From: Terfezia claveryi
Lineage: Eukaryota; Ascomycota; Pezizomycetes; Pezizales; Pezizaceae
Direction: 5' to 3'
Assembly: GCA_015179025.1 (NCBI GenBank)
Contig: WHUX01000138.1
Location: 62,001 to 126,000, forward strand
Length of the DNA stretch: 64,000 nt
Shown here: one piece after another, positions 22,898-34,050 of the stretch
Position numbering within the stretch: the first letter of the stretch is position 1
How the letters are laid out: each line of letters begins with the position of its first letter
Position numbers and translations under genes: made by a program
The notes under the pieces: model-generated
Databases searched by the model: none
What the model saw: the letters and a program-made list of their open reading frames with translations, nothing else
What the model was told of the DNA's origin: nothing

Positions 22898-23185
22898 TGA
22901 TATCGGAGGCAAGGCATTGGCGAGTTCATTGGCGAATTCGGAGGCAAGGCATTGTCGAGTTCGGAGGCAAGGCATTGGCGACTCTGGAGGCAAGGCATTG
23001 GCGACTTCGCAGGCAAGGCATTGGGGACTTCGCAGGCAAGGCATTGGCGACTTCGCAGGCAAGGCATTGGCGACTTCGTAGGCAAGGCATTGGCGACTTC
23101 GCAGGCAAGGCATTGGGGACTTCGCAGGCAAGGCATTGGCTAGTTCGGAGGCAAGGCATTGGCGACTTCGGAGGCAAGGCAGTCC
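22898..23185. repeat. 23-bp minisatellite in left arm, about 12 copies
   Basis: GCAGGCAAGGCATTGGCGACTTC units. The 23-bp period gives open frames on several registers, so the many ORFs here are artefacts. Confidence 0.9.
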
Positions 23186-23235
23186 TCATATTTGCTATAT
23201 AGCCTAGATAATCCCGTCAAACCTGTCAGTTGTGC

Positions 23236-23460
23236 TTGCACATCTCAGAGGCCTGCCAATGCTCTCACCTATATCAGCTGAACTTACGCACTCGTTGGAA
23301 GAACCCTATGAGCTCGGTTAGCTGTGCGTATACATATCGGAGGCCTGGCAATGCTCTCACCTTTAACAACTGAACTTGCTTGCTGGTAGAAGAACCATAT
23401 TAGCTAGGTCAGCTATGCGTGTATATATCGGAGGCCTGGCAGAGTGCTCTCATCTCGCTC
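23236..23460. repeat. ~95-bp tandem repeat (dispersed family)
   Basis: Units with GAGGCCTGGCAATGCTCTCA, a CTGAACTTGC phrase and a GAAGAACC phrase, about two and a half copies. The same unit occurs inverted in the right arm (24650-24860) and as a separate array at 47605-47830. Confidence 0.75.
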
Positions 23461-23784
23461 GTAGTTCTAGAGGTTTGTAGACTTGTATAGGGGATAAAAT
23501 CCAAATGCCCTTGTGAATATTGAGAAGTGTGCCCGCGCCAGCCGCCGTATTATTGTAGTTGGGATGGCCGGGAAACTTGGCGTATGCTGATCCACTCGAC
23601 TGGGTATGATCAACCCCTCTTGGCAGCCCGCGGCTCGGGAATGCCTAGTAACTCGAGCTAGTATTGTCTCGCAGCCAACCCGGCGCTATGCCTATGCAGG
23701 CAATAGTTATATTTGGCTTCTTCTGCGTACTTTGGTAGGGATGGAGCTCCTCCATTCGCCAGCTCCACATACTATGTCATGTAT

Positions 23785-24275
23785 TCGCCGTGAGAAACTC
23801 ATGCTTTTGAGGTATATATATATATATATATATATGCGAAAAACGCAGGTTGTTGATGCTTATATGTATATATGCGAGAAACTCATACTTTAGAGGCTTC
23901 TTTATATATGCGAGAAACTCATGCTTTTGAAGCACATATATATGTATATATATACGAGAAACTCATGCTTTAGAGGCTTCTTTATATATGCTAGAAACTC
24001 ATGCTTTAGAGGCTTCTTTATATATGCAAGAAACTCATGCTTTAGAGGCTTCTTTATATATATGAGAAACTCATGCTTTTGAGGCACACATATATATATA
24101 TCTATATATGCGAGAAACTCATGATTTTGAAGTACATATATATATATATATATGCGAGAAACACAGGTTCTTGATGCTTATATATATATATGCGAGAAAC
24201 TCATGCTTTAGAGGCTTCTTTATATATCTGAGAAACTCATACTTTTGAGACACATATATATATATATGTTTACAG
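23785..24275. repeat. Palindrome spacer: 32-40-bp AT-rich array
   Basis: About twelve units with GCGAGAAACTCATGCTTTAG followed by (TA)n stretches, all in one orientation. The core matches the hairpin repeat at 4137-4242. No coding content. Confidence 0.8.
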
Positions 24276-24335
24276 CATGCCTTCCTACAATATATACCAG
24301 CGGCGTATACATGGACGCATAGTGAGGTTGTGACT

Positions 24336-25800
24336 GGATCCGTCCCTACCAAAGTACGCAAGCTTTGGGACAATGAAGCCAAATATGACTATTGCCTGCA
24401 CAGACGTAGCGCCGGGTTGGCTGCGAAACAACACTAGCTTGAGTTACCAGGCATTCCCGAGCCGCGGGCTGCCAAGAGGGGTTGATCATACCCAGTCAAG
24501 TGGATCAGCATACGCCAAGTTTCCCGGCCATCCCAACTACAATAATACGGCGGCTGGCATGGGCACACTTCTCAATATTCCTAAGGGCATTCGGATTTTA
24601 TCCCCAACACAAGTCCACAAACCTCTAGAACTACGAGCGAGATGAGAGAACTCTGCCAGGCCTCCGATATATACACGCATAGCTGACCTAGCTAATATGG
24701 TTCTTCTACCAGCAAGCAAGTTCAGTTGTTAAAGGTGAGAGCATTGCCAGGCCTCCGATATGTGTACGCACAGCTAACCGAGCTCATAGGGTTCTTCCAA
24801 CGAGCGCGTAAGTTCAGTTGATATAGGTGAGAGCATTGGCAGGCCTCCGAGATGTGCGAGCATAACTGACAGGTTTGACGGGATTATCTAGGCTATACAG
24901 CAAATATAAGGACTGCCTTACCTCCGAAGTCGCCAATACCTTGCCTGCGAAGTCCCCAATGCCTTGCCTGCGAAGTCGCCAATGCCTTGCCTCCGAACTC
25001 GCCAATGCCTTGCCTCCGAAGTCGCCAATGCCTTGCCCCCGAAGTCGCCAATGCCTTGCCTGCAAAGTCCCCACTGCCTTGCCTGCGAAGTCGCCAATGC
25101 CTTGCCTCCAAAGTCGCCAATGCCTTGCCTCCGGAGTCGCCAATGCCTTACCCCCGAAGTCACCAATGCCTTGCCTCCGAACTCGCCAATGAACTCGCCA
25201 ATGCCTTGCCTCCGATATCAACTCTACCATCCCTTCCATTCAATATACTGCCATGCGCAGTATTAGCCGTATTTGCCAGGAGCAAAGTAAGTCTAGGGCA
25301 TCGTTGAATTATCTCCGCGGGTCTACGTCGGGGGCAGGTGGTATGGGCTGGGGTTGACAAGTCACATGGGGAGGTGGATGGGATGCGTATTTATATATAT
25401 AAAGATTTCCAAATACAATTGTCATTTATTATCCTTGTTTGCAGGTGCGCCCTCAGTTATGTGTATGCTTGATAGCACAGGGCTGGCCTGTATTTTAGGG
25501 AAGCTAAAGGCCAACCCGTTCTAAACACAATAACTAAGGTATGGTTGGGGACCCAGGGAACTCGCAATGGGTGGGGTTGAACCTGCCCACTGCAGTGGGT
25601 ATTCCCGAGCTGGGTTCGGCCCGTGGGGCATATTTGGCCTGGCCAACAGAGGCAGGGAAGGTGGACGCCTGGCACCCGGAGGCAAGGAAGTTAGACACCT
25701 AGTACCCCGAAGCAGGGAAGGTGGGCAGCTGGCCTCCAGAGGCAGGGTAGCAGGTGCCGGGCGTCCTGACGCAGAGGAGCTGAACACCTAGTGTTGGGGG
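24336..25800 (-). repeat. Right arm of the ~3.5-kb palindrome
   Basis: Inverted copy of 22325-23745, including the 95-bp units (24650-24860), the 23-bp array (24905-25216) and the GC-rich outer part. Beyond 25800 the two flanks differ. Differences between arms are scattered substitutions and repeat-copy changes. Confidence 0.85.
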
Positions 25801-26731
25801 AAGCAAGGTGGAGAAGGTTGGCGTCAGGATGCCATGTATTTCTTGCTCATATACAGGTTGCCCTGGGAGGCAACTGGGCGGAAGGGCATGTTTGGGGTGC
25901 CCGGGACGCCACATGGGGCAGAGTAAAAAACGGTGGCATCCAGACGCCTCTGCAGGGCGTCCAGACGCCAAAATTTCTTTCCTGATATAGAATTTAGCAT
26001 GCAAATAAGAAAGAAAATGAGCCAGCATTCAACCTCTATACAATAGTGCAAATAAGTATAGAAATTAGTGTATATTGGTGTTCTAAAGCAATAATAAGAA
26101 AAAAACTCTAAGTTCAAGGCAGCTATAGTTTTGAAGTAGAGTATCCCTATAGTCCCTATTCTTATGAGCCTTCTAATATCTAATCCAGTTCCTATGGTCT
26201 TAGAACTAGTTACTACTGTCTCAAAACAAGTACTTACTATCTAGAGACCAGCCTGCATTGTCTAACAATTCAGTAATAGCTAGTATAGGAATTATTCCTA
26301 ATATAGTATCGAGTTTAAGCTCCTCTAAGTATTAGCTCTACTTAGTATGGTAAAGGAAATAGCTGTATATAGCAAACATAAATATCAACTAGATTGTGTT
26401 AGTAAATAGACTAGATTTGGTTAGTAATAGACTAGATTCAGTCAGTAATAGACTAGATTATAGTGGTTCAATAAGATTGTTATAGTTTAATAGGATTGTA
26501 GTTAGCTAATAGAATTGTAGTTTAAGGAGAGAAAGTATTAATAGTATTTAGTTAAAGGATCAAGAATACTTAAAATATAGTAATAGACAATATATAGAGA
26601 AAACTTATTAGGAACAAATTAGAAGAAAATATAGTATTAGAAATAATGTTGTAGTAACTTATAAAGAAAAATGAGAATTTGTACATGATATAGTTAGTAA
26701 TGCATATAAAAAGGAACTGGACTGTAGAGTA
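25800..26731. other. GC-rich flank then AT-rich DNA, no gene
   Basis: A GC-rich stretch to ~25970 ends with the paired near-palindromes at 25936-25947 and 25957-25968 (GCRTCCAGACGC), then composition turns AT-rich up to the Helitron end. ACTAGATT/TTAGTAATAG phrases repeat near 26400-26530. Confidence 0.5.
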
Positions 26732-26759
26732 TTAGTAACGAGACTTTGCTGCTCGCTAC
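26732..26759 (-). repeat. Helitron 3' terminal hairpin and CTAA end
   Basis: 8-bp arms at 26735-26742 and 26752-26759 pair at 7 of 8 positions around a 9-base loop. The terminal CTAA (a CTRR motif) occupies 26732-26735 and overlaps the stem. The next minus-strand base is T, as expected for insertion between A and T. Confidence 0.55.
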
Positions 26760-26828
26760 GATCATGTAAATACTGGAGGCAGAAAACAATAGCTTCTGTT
26801 ATTGAATACCTAAATTTATAATAGTAGT

Positions 26829-28744
26829 TTATAATAGTAATAATTCCGAGTAAACAATATTTGAGGTAACAACAGGAGAAATAGAGGTGTGTAGAACTGC
26901 AAGGTTAGCTGCATGAGTTACTGGTGACATAGCTACATAAAACTGTCCATGTGTAAATGCAGAAGTACATAAATCCAATCCAACTACACCTAATGTTTGA
27001 CCCTGTGACTTATTAACTGTCATTGCAAAGGAAAGCTTGATAGGAAATTGTTTGCGTTTTAAAATAAATGGAAGTTCTCCTTCTATAGTGGTTAAGAGAA
27101 TTCGTAGTATAAGTTTTCTTTTCCCATCAAATTCTCCACCTAAAATGCGAGCTTCTATACACCTCCTACCAATTCGGGTAACAATCATGCGAATTCCATT
27201 ACATAGACCTTTCGTAGGATATAAATTCCGTAAAAGCATAATAGGGCATCTAACTTTCAAAGTAAGTTGTGATGGTGGTAATCCACTAAAGTTAAGACTT
27301 TGAAGATATTCAGTAGGATGTTGAGCAAGATGAGGGTCTTCATCATTAACATCAGAAGAATCAACAGAATAAAAAGTTTGAGAACTTCTAGGCATCATAT
27401 CTAAAACTATAGAATTAAATAGGTTAACGGTATCATTATGAAAGGTAAGAATATATCTATTGGTTAAAACGGTAAAGTCATTGGGTATAGTAGTAAGAAG
27501 AGTTGGTGGATAAACAAAATGTATAAGATCTATTGGTTGGGTATAAGCTTGAATATATGATAGAAGAGAGATATTACCAAATAAGATCGGCTTGTATAAT
27601 ATATTATAAAGCCATGATGCGAAAGAAATATTATTAACTCCATCTTGAATTCATATATTAATAGAAAGGCTTAAAATCTGAAAACAAAACCATAAAGAAG
27701 AGCTTTGTAAGGAAGCATGAATTGTAGATGCACGATTGCCATGGGGAACAATAGGAGCAATTTGAGCAAAGTCACCACTAAGTAAAATAGGAATATTACC
27801 AAATAAATCCTCTTGAGTAGAATCACAAATGTCATTAAGAGTTCGATTAACAGCCTCAAAACAATATCGATGCTATATAGGAACCTTATCCCAAATAATT
27901 AGACTGGTTTGACGAAGTAGATCAGCAAGTTGTGTATTTTTAGAAATACGACAGACAGACTGCTCATTAATTTCTAAAGGTATTGAAAATCGAGAATGTG
28001 CTGTACGTCCTCCTGGTAATAGAAGAGCTGCTATTCCTGAGGATGCAACACATAAAACTATTTTGCTTTGACCATGAAAATAATGACAAAGACATTTATA
28101 TAAAAATGTTTTACCTGTGCCTGCTGGTCCTCGAATAAAATATTGAGCTTTTGTAAGCATAGTGGCTATTTGATGGAGAATGGTATCATATACTTGACGT
28201 TGATGTTGATTTAATTGTAGTAGCAATCAAAGGATTTTCATGTATTAGATTCTGCAAATTACCAATTGGTAATGGTAAACCATAATCGGATAGAGATTTG
28301 CTAGCTTCAGCAAATATCTTTGAGAGTAGAAATAATCCATAATCAAGATGAGGATTTAGTATATCTTGTGGAATTGGTATATCAAAACGTTGAAGTCGGG
28401 AAGTTAAATCATCACAGATATGATTTTGAAACTAAATCCATAGTTGAGTAGGATCAGTAACACCACCATATATAATAGCTGTAGCAAATAGTATACGAAG
28501 AGCATGTCTGGTAGAAAAGATAATAGCTTCATCAAAGTATTGAATCCATTCTGAATCATCTTCTAACAGACCAGGTGCAAGGCAAGCTTGTTGAAATATT
28601 GAATGGACTTGTCCATTGACTGTTCAAAGGTTGACAAAGGATGTAGCACCACGAATTACCATCAAAAGTAATCGTAGATAGAATCATTCTCCTTGTAAAG
28701 GATTGCAATGATACATACATCTAATAGCCGTTCCATGTTATTTT
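26829..28744 (-). pseudogene. Helitron helicase (PIF1-like) part, interrupted
   Basis: From the insertion point at 28744 down to 26829. A Helitron-specific region (GERFYLRLLL-like, then LEDDSEWIQYF) precedes Walker A GPAGTGKT (~28120). A Walker-B-like LIIWDK follows (~27895), where the expected Asp-Glu is Asp-Lys, one G>A step. The C-terminal block at 26829-27398 keeps RCPIMLLRNL, the KSFAM-type FAMTVNKSQGQTL and YVAMSPVT motifs. Stops (e.g. TAG at ~27873) are C>T type. The helicase would unwind the donor strand during rolling-circle transposition. Confidence 0.85.
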
Positions 28745-28749
28745 GGATG

Positions 28750-29428
28750 TGTAAGGGAGAACGTTGTTTCATTGCTTATATAATTGGTTATATACTTTTG
28801 TATTTCCTATATTACTACTATGTTATGTAACTAAGCCTCTCGGTTGAAGGACTAGCCTTCTACCACCTCCTATTGCTTTATAAGCGTCCATAGCACGCGG
28901 GATTTGCCATGGGAAGTTCCATGGCACTTGCCATATGAAGACACCCTCATTATGGCCGCGTGATCTCTGTTTAAGGTGTGTGACTCATTAATATGGCCAC
29001 ATGACCATCGTTTAAGGCGTATGACTCATTACCATGGCCATATGACCCCTTTTGTACAACGCACTACCTTCTGGTGTACTACCCTTTATTGTATTTATTT
29101 CCTTAGTCATCAGATCTCAGAGGAGTATAAATAGGCTGCTGGATTCCCTCTGGAATCCACAGAAAGACAAAAAGCAACCAAGCAAGCACTCAGAGCAAGC
29201 AAGCCTATATTCCGATCAGATCAAGATCATATAGCTTAGATAGCACAAATCATATAAGATAGATTACACCAGTTAATTACTGTTCCCTTCGAGAATGTCT
29301 CATATAGTAATCTCCCTACCCTTCTGAGGTCTTACCTCACCAGAACCAAAATACACAAACATCCCTGCCTATGGATATAGATTGTATAAACGGTACCGAA
29401 TGAATACTGTCTAGTACTATTCATTACA
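28750..29428 (+). repeat. Gypsy-1 5' LTR with TATA box
   Basis: Starts TGTAAGGG, ends TCATTACA. TATAAATA at 29126-29133 is the likely promoter core, followed by an AAGCAACCAAGCAAGC stretch. Near-identical to the 3' LTR, which points to a fairly recent insertion. Confidence 0.9.
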
Positions 29429-29722
29429 TTTTGTTTAACTTACTTACCTAATCTTTACTCTTAAATCCAAGGCCTGATCAACCTTCGGACACCTTTATTA
29501 CACCACGTAAGTATATACAATTCGACACATAAGTACACATATAAAAATCGATATGGTTATTCAACTAGCTAGCCACTAAAATATCCAACAAATGAGACAT
29601 CAGACTCTCAACTGCAGTATATCAACAAAAGACTTAGAAGCAAGCTAAGCAGAGCTCTAACGAGCAGTGGTATCTCACATTAAACAATCCTACCCTCGTT
29701 CACAATACTTTTCCCAATAAGA

Positions 29723-30288
29723 TCAACAACTTATCTTGTACTCCTGGCAACCGCCATTACATCTGTACCTATAAATCCAGTACACCATTGAAAAACCGGC
29801 CCCCCAGGTCCCAGGAATAATTGGTCTAAACAACCAAGCATCACAATCCCAAGGCTCAAATTTTGCTGCCTCCACTGCAGCCATTTCCTCCAGAAAAGAA
29901 TTACCTCCATCAGAACCTTCCTTAGGCCCATACATCTCTACCAATACCTCTGCGCCCCTAACATCTACCTCAATACACCAATCAGAAAACGTGACACTCT
30001 TGCCGGAAGAACTAGAACTAGATTCTAGACCAGTAGACAAAGAAAAACCAGGTCAATAAGAAACATCAGGATCCTGACATCCAGCCTCACCAGCCTCGTG
30101 AGCCACCGAGCAAATAGAACCGTCAATCGAACTTAGATCATAAGGATCATCAGCTACCACACCATCAGCATAGAAAGGTGCCAAAGAACAAAAGTAACTC
30201 AATGATCGTATCGCATAACTAGCTGCATTTAGTTGTGAACAGACAACGAAATCAGATATAAAGGATCTGAACTTAGTAAGAAGACTAA
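29723..30288 (-). other. Antisense open frame in gypsy-1 leader (~188 codons, one TGA)
   Basis: The minus strand is open from about 30288 to the TGA near 29723, apart from one TGA near 30054 that is one step from TGG. The frame has coding-like composition: acidic and Ser-rich, with a Ser run (ESSSSSSGKS), a VEAAKFEPWDCDAW segment and an aromatic, Cys-containing tail. It lacks an early ATG; the 105-codon part from 30040 opens at a TTG. I recognise no family. It may be an accessory antisense ORF of this element or chance. Confidence 0.3.
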
Positions 30289-30307
30289 GAGGTCGAGATG
30301 GTTAACT

Positions 30308-32130
30308 ATGTTACCCAAAGATATTGAGAAATTAGTAGAAGAAACTCCCAGAAAGACCAGATTTATAGTTCCTAACACAGAAGGGGAAATAAATCTGCCC
30401 ATGGATATAGAATTAGGAGAACCAGGTAGAGTAGGAACCAAACTATATTTTAGTATGGCTCTACCTCTTGCACCAGAAGAATTTTGGGACAGACATCTTC
30501 TAACAATTGAGGAGATTTTGAAATATACTCGCTTAATGGGACATGCCCAACAGTATCATCCTGATGATACTCGACTCTTAATGGAAGCTGTAGCAAAACA
30601 CTACTTATGGCTAACAGCTTACCCATTCAAAGAAGAAGACTTAGAAATGAACGCATTTTGAAGTAAAGAATTAAGAAAACCTATTGTTCCACTTTTAAGG
30701 AAACCGAATTGGGTAATAAATAACTGGGAAGAAATAATGGTATTCATGATGAGCGGCACTCATTTAGAAGAATTAGCACATACTGCAGAGGATTTTTTCA
30801 ATTCTAGCAAAGAGCTTCCAGGAGCTTTCCTGAGAACACCAAAAGATCAATCAAAAGGCAAAGGTCGAGCACCTGAGACACCAGAAAGGAGGACTGGGTC
30901 AGCCAAAGAACCAGACGATAAAGACCAACTACCAGAAGATATAGAATTACCAGAAAACGATAATAATCTAGATACAGGACTAGACCAACAGAAGCAGAAA
31001 ACGCAAGGAGGAGGACGAGACCCCGATGATAGTGGAGATGATAGCTCGGACTCTGTTAAGGTATCGTCAGTTGCAAGTCAAACTCTTAAAAGAAAACTAA
31101 AACGAGGAAAATTAGTGGAACACCAGCAATGGGAATCTACAATAGGAATGGTTACAACGGGTAACCATAAAGCAACAAACACTTTAAAAGGAATAAAGAT
31201 TGATCTACCAGAAAAAATAAGAAGAGAAGACAAAAAATGGCAAGACTCACAATATTTTGACTCTTGGGCCACAGCAATGCAACATTGGTTTGTTATCAAA
31301 GGAATAGATTTGGAAGGCGCTTCAGCTCTGGAAATTGCTGGATTCAGAATAGAAGGAAGCGCGCTCACTACTTATAATCAATTCCTAAGAGAAAAAGGAA
31401 AGAATGCGACATTCTTTAGTTTCATACTAGCACTAAGAGATTTTCTGATACCCTCTACTAGTAAGGACATTTTGTGCAAATGATGGGAGACAGCCACACC
31501 ATGCAAGGACGGACGTCACATGGGAATCAAACAGTTCACCAACTGGCTTACTGAAATGCAAATCAAATTGATTGACAAGGATGGCAAACAATCAATATTG
31601 CAGGAAGTAAAAAGAAGAAAGTTTCTTAATCACCTGCCGCCATATATGTCAGCTACATTAATTCCTTTAATTAAAGAAGAATGGTCATATGATCAGCTCG
31701 TGCATCAAGCAGAGTCATATGAAGCTTCCAAGAAGGATATTGCCCTACCACCCGCAAAAATACATCCCGACGACAACACCCTTGGAATGAAAATCGGAGT
31801 TACAGTCCACGCAGGAACTAGAATCGACGACAAAAAACAGGATTTAATTCTAGCACCAATCCCAACTCCAAACCCAACACAGAAAATCGGAAGGACTCAG
31901 ATTGGGATACTATCACAAAAAAATTGGATCAGAAGACGAAGATGCAATTAATTAGAGATAAGAAATGTCTATGGTGTTGGAACCCTGGACACTCCTACAA
32001 GGACTGTAGGAAACGAAAAAATAAGGTACCCATGCATACAGCCGCACAAGATTTAGCTATGCCGATAGCCACCAGAGATAAAAACAACAAGGATAAAATC
32101 AAGGAAGACCCTTGTCAAGACATGTACTAG
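30308..32130 (+). pseudogene. Gypsy-1 gag with CCHC knuckle, interrupted
   Basis: Frame open from ATG 30308 through two TGA stops (30659, 31481), both one G>A from TGG, to 31951. Order: N-terminal region, a charged linker (30850-31060), a capsid-like part with YFDSWATAMQHWF (~31255) and LNHLPPYMSATLIP (~31630). After a one-base frame change near an A-run at ~31915, the zinc knuckle CLWCWNPGHSYKDC (CX2CX4HX4C) lies at ~31966-32007. It would package the element RNA. Confidence 0.8.
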
Positions 32131-34050
32131 ATTTTAGCAAGGTATTCGTTAAAGCTAACGAAAACCCCACACTAGCTTTAATTGATCTTCAAACAAAGGG
32201 AGGAGACTTAATTAATTCTCAATTTGTACACCTATACAAAATACCGACTAGAAGTATAGAGAAGAAATCATTAAGTACTACAATTAAATGCTCAAAAGGA
32301 ACAATAGACAAAGCTTGTACTATCAAACTTGATTGGATAGGTTATGTAGAAGAACGAACATTCTATGTAGCTCATTTGACTGGATGGGACATGATACTAG
32401 AAGAACCTGCTCTCAATAAAGTGCGAGCAATAATTCCTGCCCATCAGGAACCAGTTACTATTCAACTGGAAAACATTCCACGATTCTAGCTAAGTTATAG
32501 AAGGGATCTAGAACCATGGCGAATAGTATAAGATCAGCGTATACACAGGTCAGCTGTGAATCAGTCATAGATTATAGTGAACCAGATAAGTGGGAAAATA
32601 TTAGTGACATGGAAGAAATGATTCAGAAAGAGAACTCGTGACAGCTGTTTCTATGGTACAGAAACAATTCAACCCTGTAACGGAGTTTCCCTTATTATTT
32701 CCCAGACAATTCCACGGAAATTACCCCCACTAAGAAAAATTAATCACTCTATTAAACCAAAAGCAGGAGCTACTTGGATACCAAAATGGCGACCCTCAGG
32801 AAATTGATTTAGACAACAAATCCATGACAAATTAGTCGAAGAAGAAGCATCAGGTTATATATATAGAGTAGAAAATGACACAAATGCTGTAGTCAGGTTC
32901 ACTATCCCTAAACGAGATAAACCAGAAGAAGCCCGATATGTCAATGACTGTCGAGACTACAATTTAGCTATCAAACCGGACCACAGCCCATTGCCAGATA
33001 TCAATAAAGCAATTGAACTAGTAGCGGAGAATCTCATTTGGACTAAGCTAGACTTAGCCGACGGATTTTTTAATATTAGAAATAATAAAGAATCTGAGCA
33101 ACACTCTACCTTTTTATGTTACATGGGATATTTCAGAAGTAGAGTTATGCAACAAGGGGATCGTAACGCACCTGCTACCATGGTTCGTGTTATGCATGAA
33201 ATTTTTAAAGACATGGTCTATAAAAACCTAATTATCTATATCGATGATATCATTATATTCTCAAAAACGTATGAAGAACATGTAGAATTATGGAAGAAAG
33301 TACTTCAATGTCTACAGGACGAGAAATTTTATCTCAAAGAAAGCAAATGCTAGTTCTTTACTCTAAGATTGGAAATCTTAGGATACGTTTTAACATAAGA
33401 TAGATTACATGTAGACCCGAAGAAGAGGACTACTATATTAACATTTCCAACTCCTACAAGAAAAAAGGATCTTAGAGGATTCCTTGGAATCGTTAATTAT
33501 CTCAGCAGGTTTATCCCTGACTTGGTATCGTATGCAAGCACGCTGTCAGAACTGCAAGGAGAAACAAAGAAATGGGAATGGACAGATACTCATAATGCAG
33601 CATTTGAAAAACTCAAGGAACTCGTGAATTCCCCATATATTTTAAAACCCTGGAATAATGAATCTACTGAACCCAAATATTTTGTCTGTGATCTAGTGAT
33701 GTAGGACTAGGATCTTGGATAGGTCAAGGACCGTTGACGCACATCAGACCATCATGCTTCCACTCTAGAAAATTTAATCCAGTACAACTCAATTATCCTA
33801 CCTTTCAAAGGAATTATTAGTGATTATTGACTCATTAAAATTTTTTGAAGCACAATTAAGAGGTCACAAGTTCACTATCCTTACAGACCATAAACCATTA
33901 GTAACCTTCCATACTCAAATGCCTCCAAGCCAGAAATTGAGGCGATGCCAAGATTACCTAATGGAATTTGATACAGATATACAGCACACCACAGGAAAGG
34001 AAAATTTGATAGCAGACGCTCTATCAAGGAAGCATAAATACTTGGACACT
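32112..34050 (+). pseudogene. Gypsy-1 protease, RT and RNase H, interrupted
   Basis: Protease-like region with ALIDLQTKGGDLIN at ~32175 in place of the usual DSGA. RT from ~32690 (FPRQFHGNYP) through KLDLADGFFNIR (~33050), a GYFRSRVMQQGDRNAPATM block (~33130) and the catalytic YIDD at ~33240. RNase H with TILTDHKPLVTF (~33880) and IADALSRKH (~34010). Stops and small frame changes lie at ~33352, ~33400 and ~33700. Confidence 0.85.

Larger units (their letters stand above)
22325..23745 (+). repeat. Left arm of a ~3.5-kb palindrome
   Basis: This segment is the reverse complement of 24336-25800 at high identity. From outside in, both arms hold the AGGTGTTCAGCTCC start, a Pro/Ala-coding GC-rich stretch, an AT-rich stretch, the 23-bp array, three ~95-bp units and a unique part ending near GTAGGGATGGA. 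No gene is recognised. The 135-codon ORF at 22190-22597 is mirrored in the other arm but shows no recognisable domain. Confidence 0.85.

Noticed and set aside
22898..23185. CRISPR-like regular repeat
   Set aside because: Units are directly adjacent with no unique spacers; this is a minisatellite in a eukaryotic context.
22811..25307. Many overlapping ORFs with RHWRLRRQGIGDF-type repeats
   Set aside because: A 23-bp unit opens several frames by periodicity; not genes.
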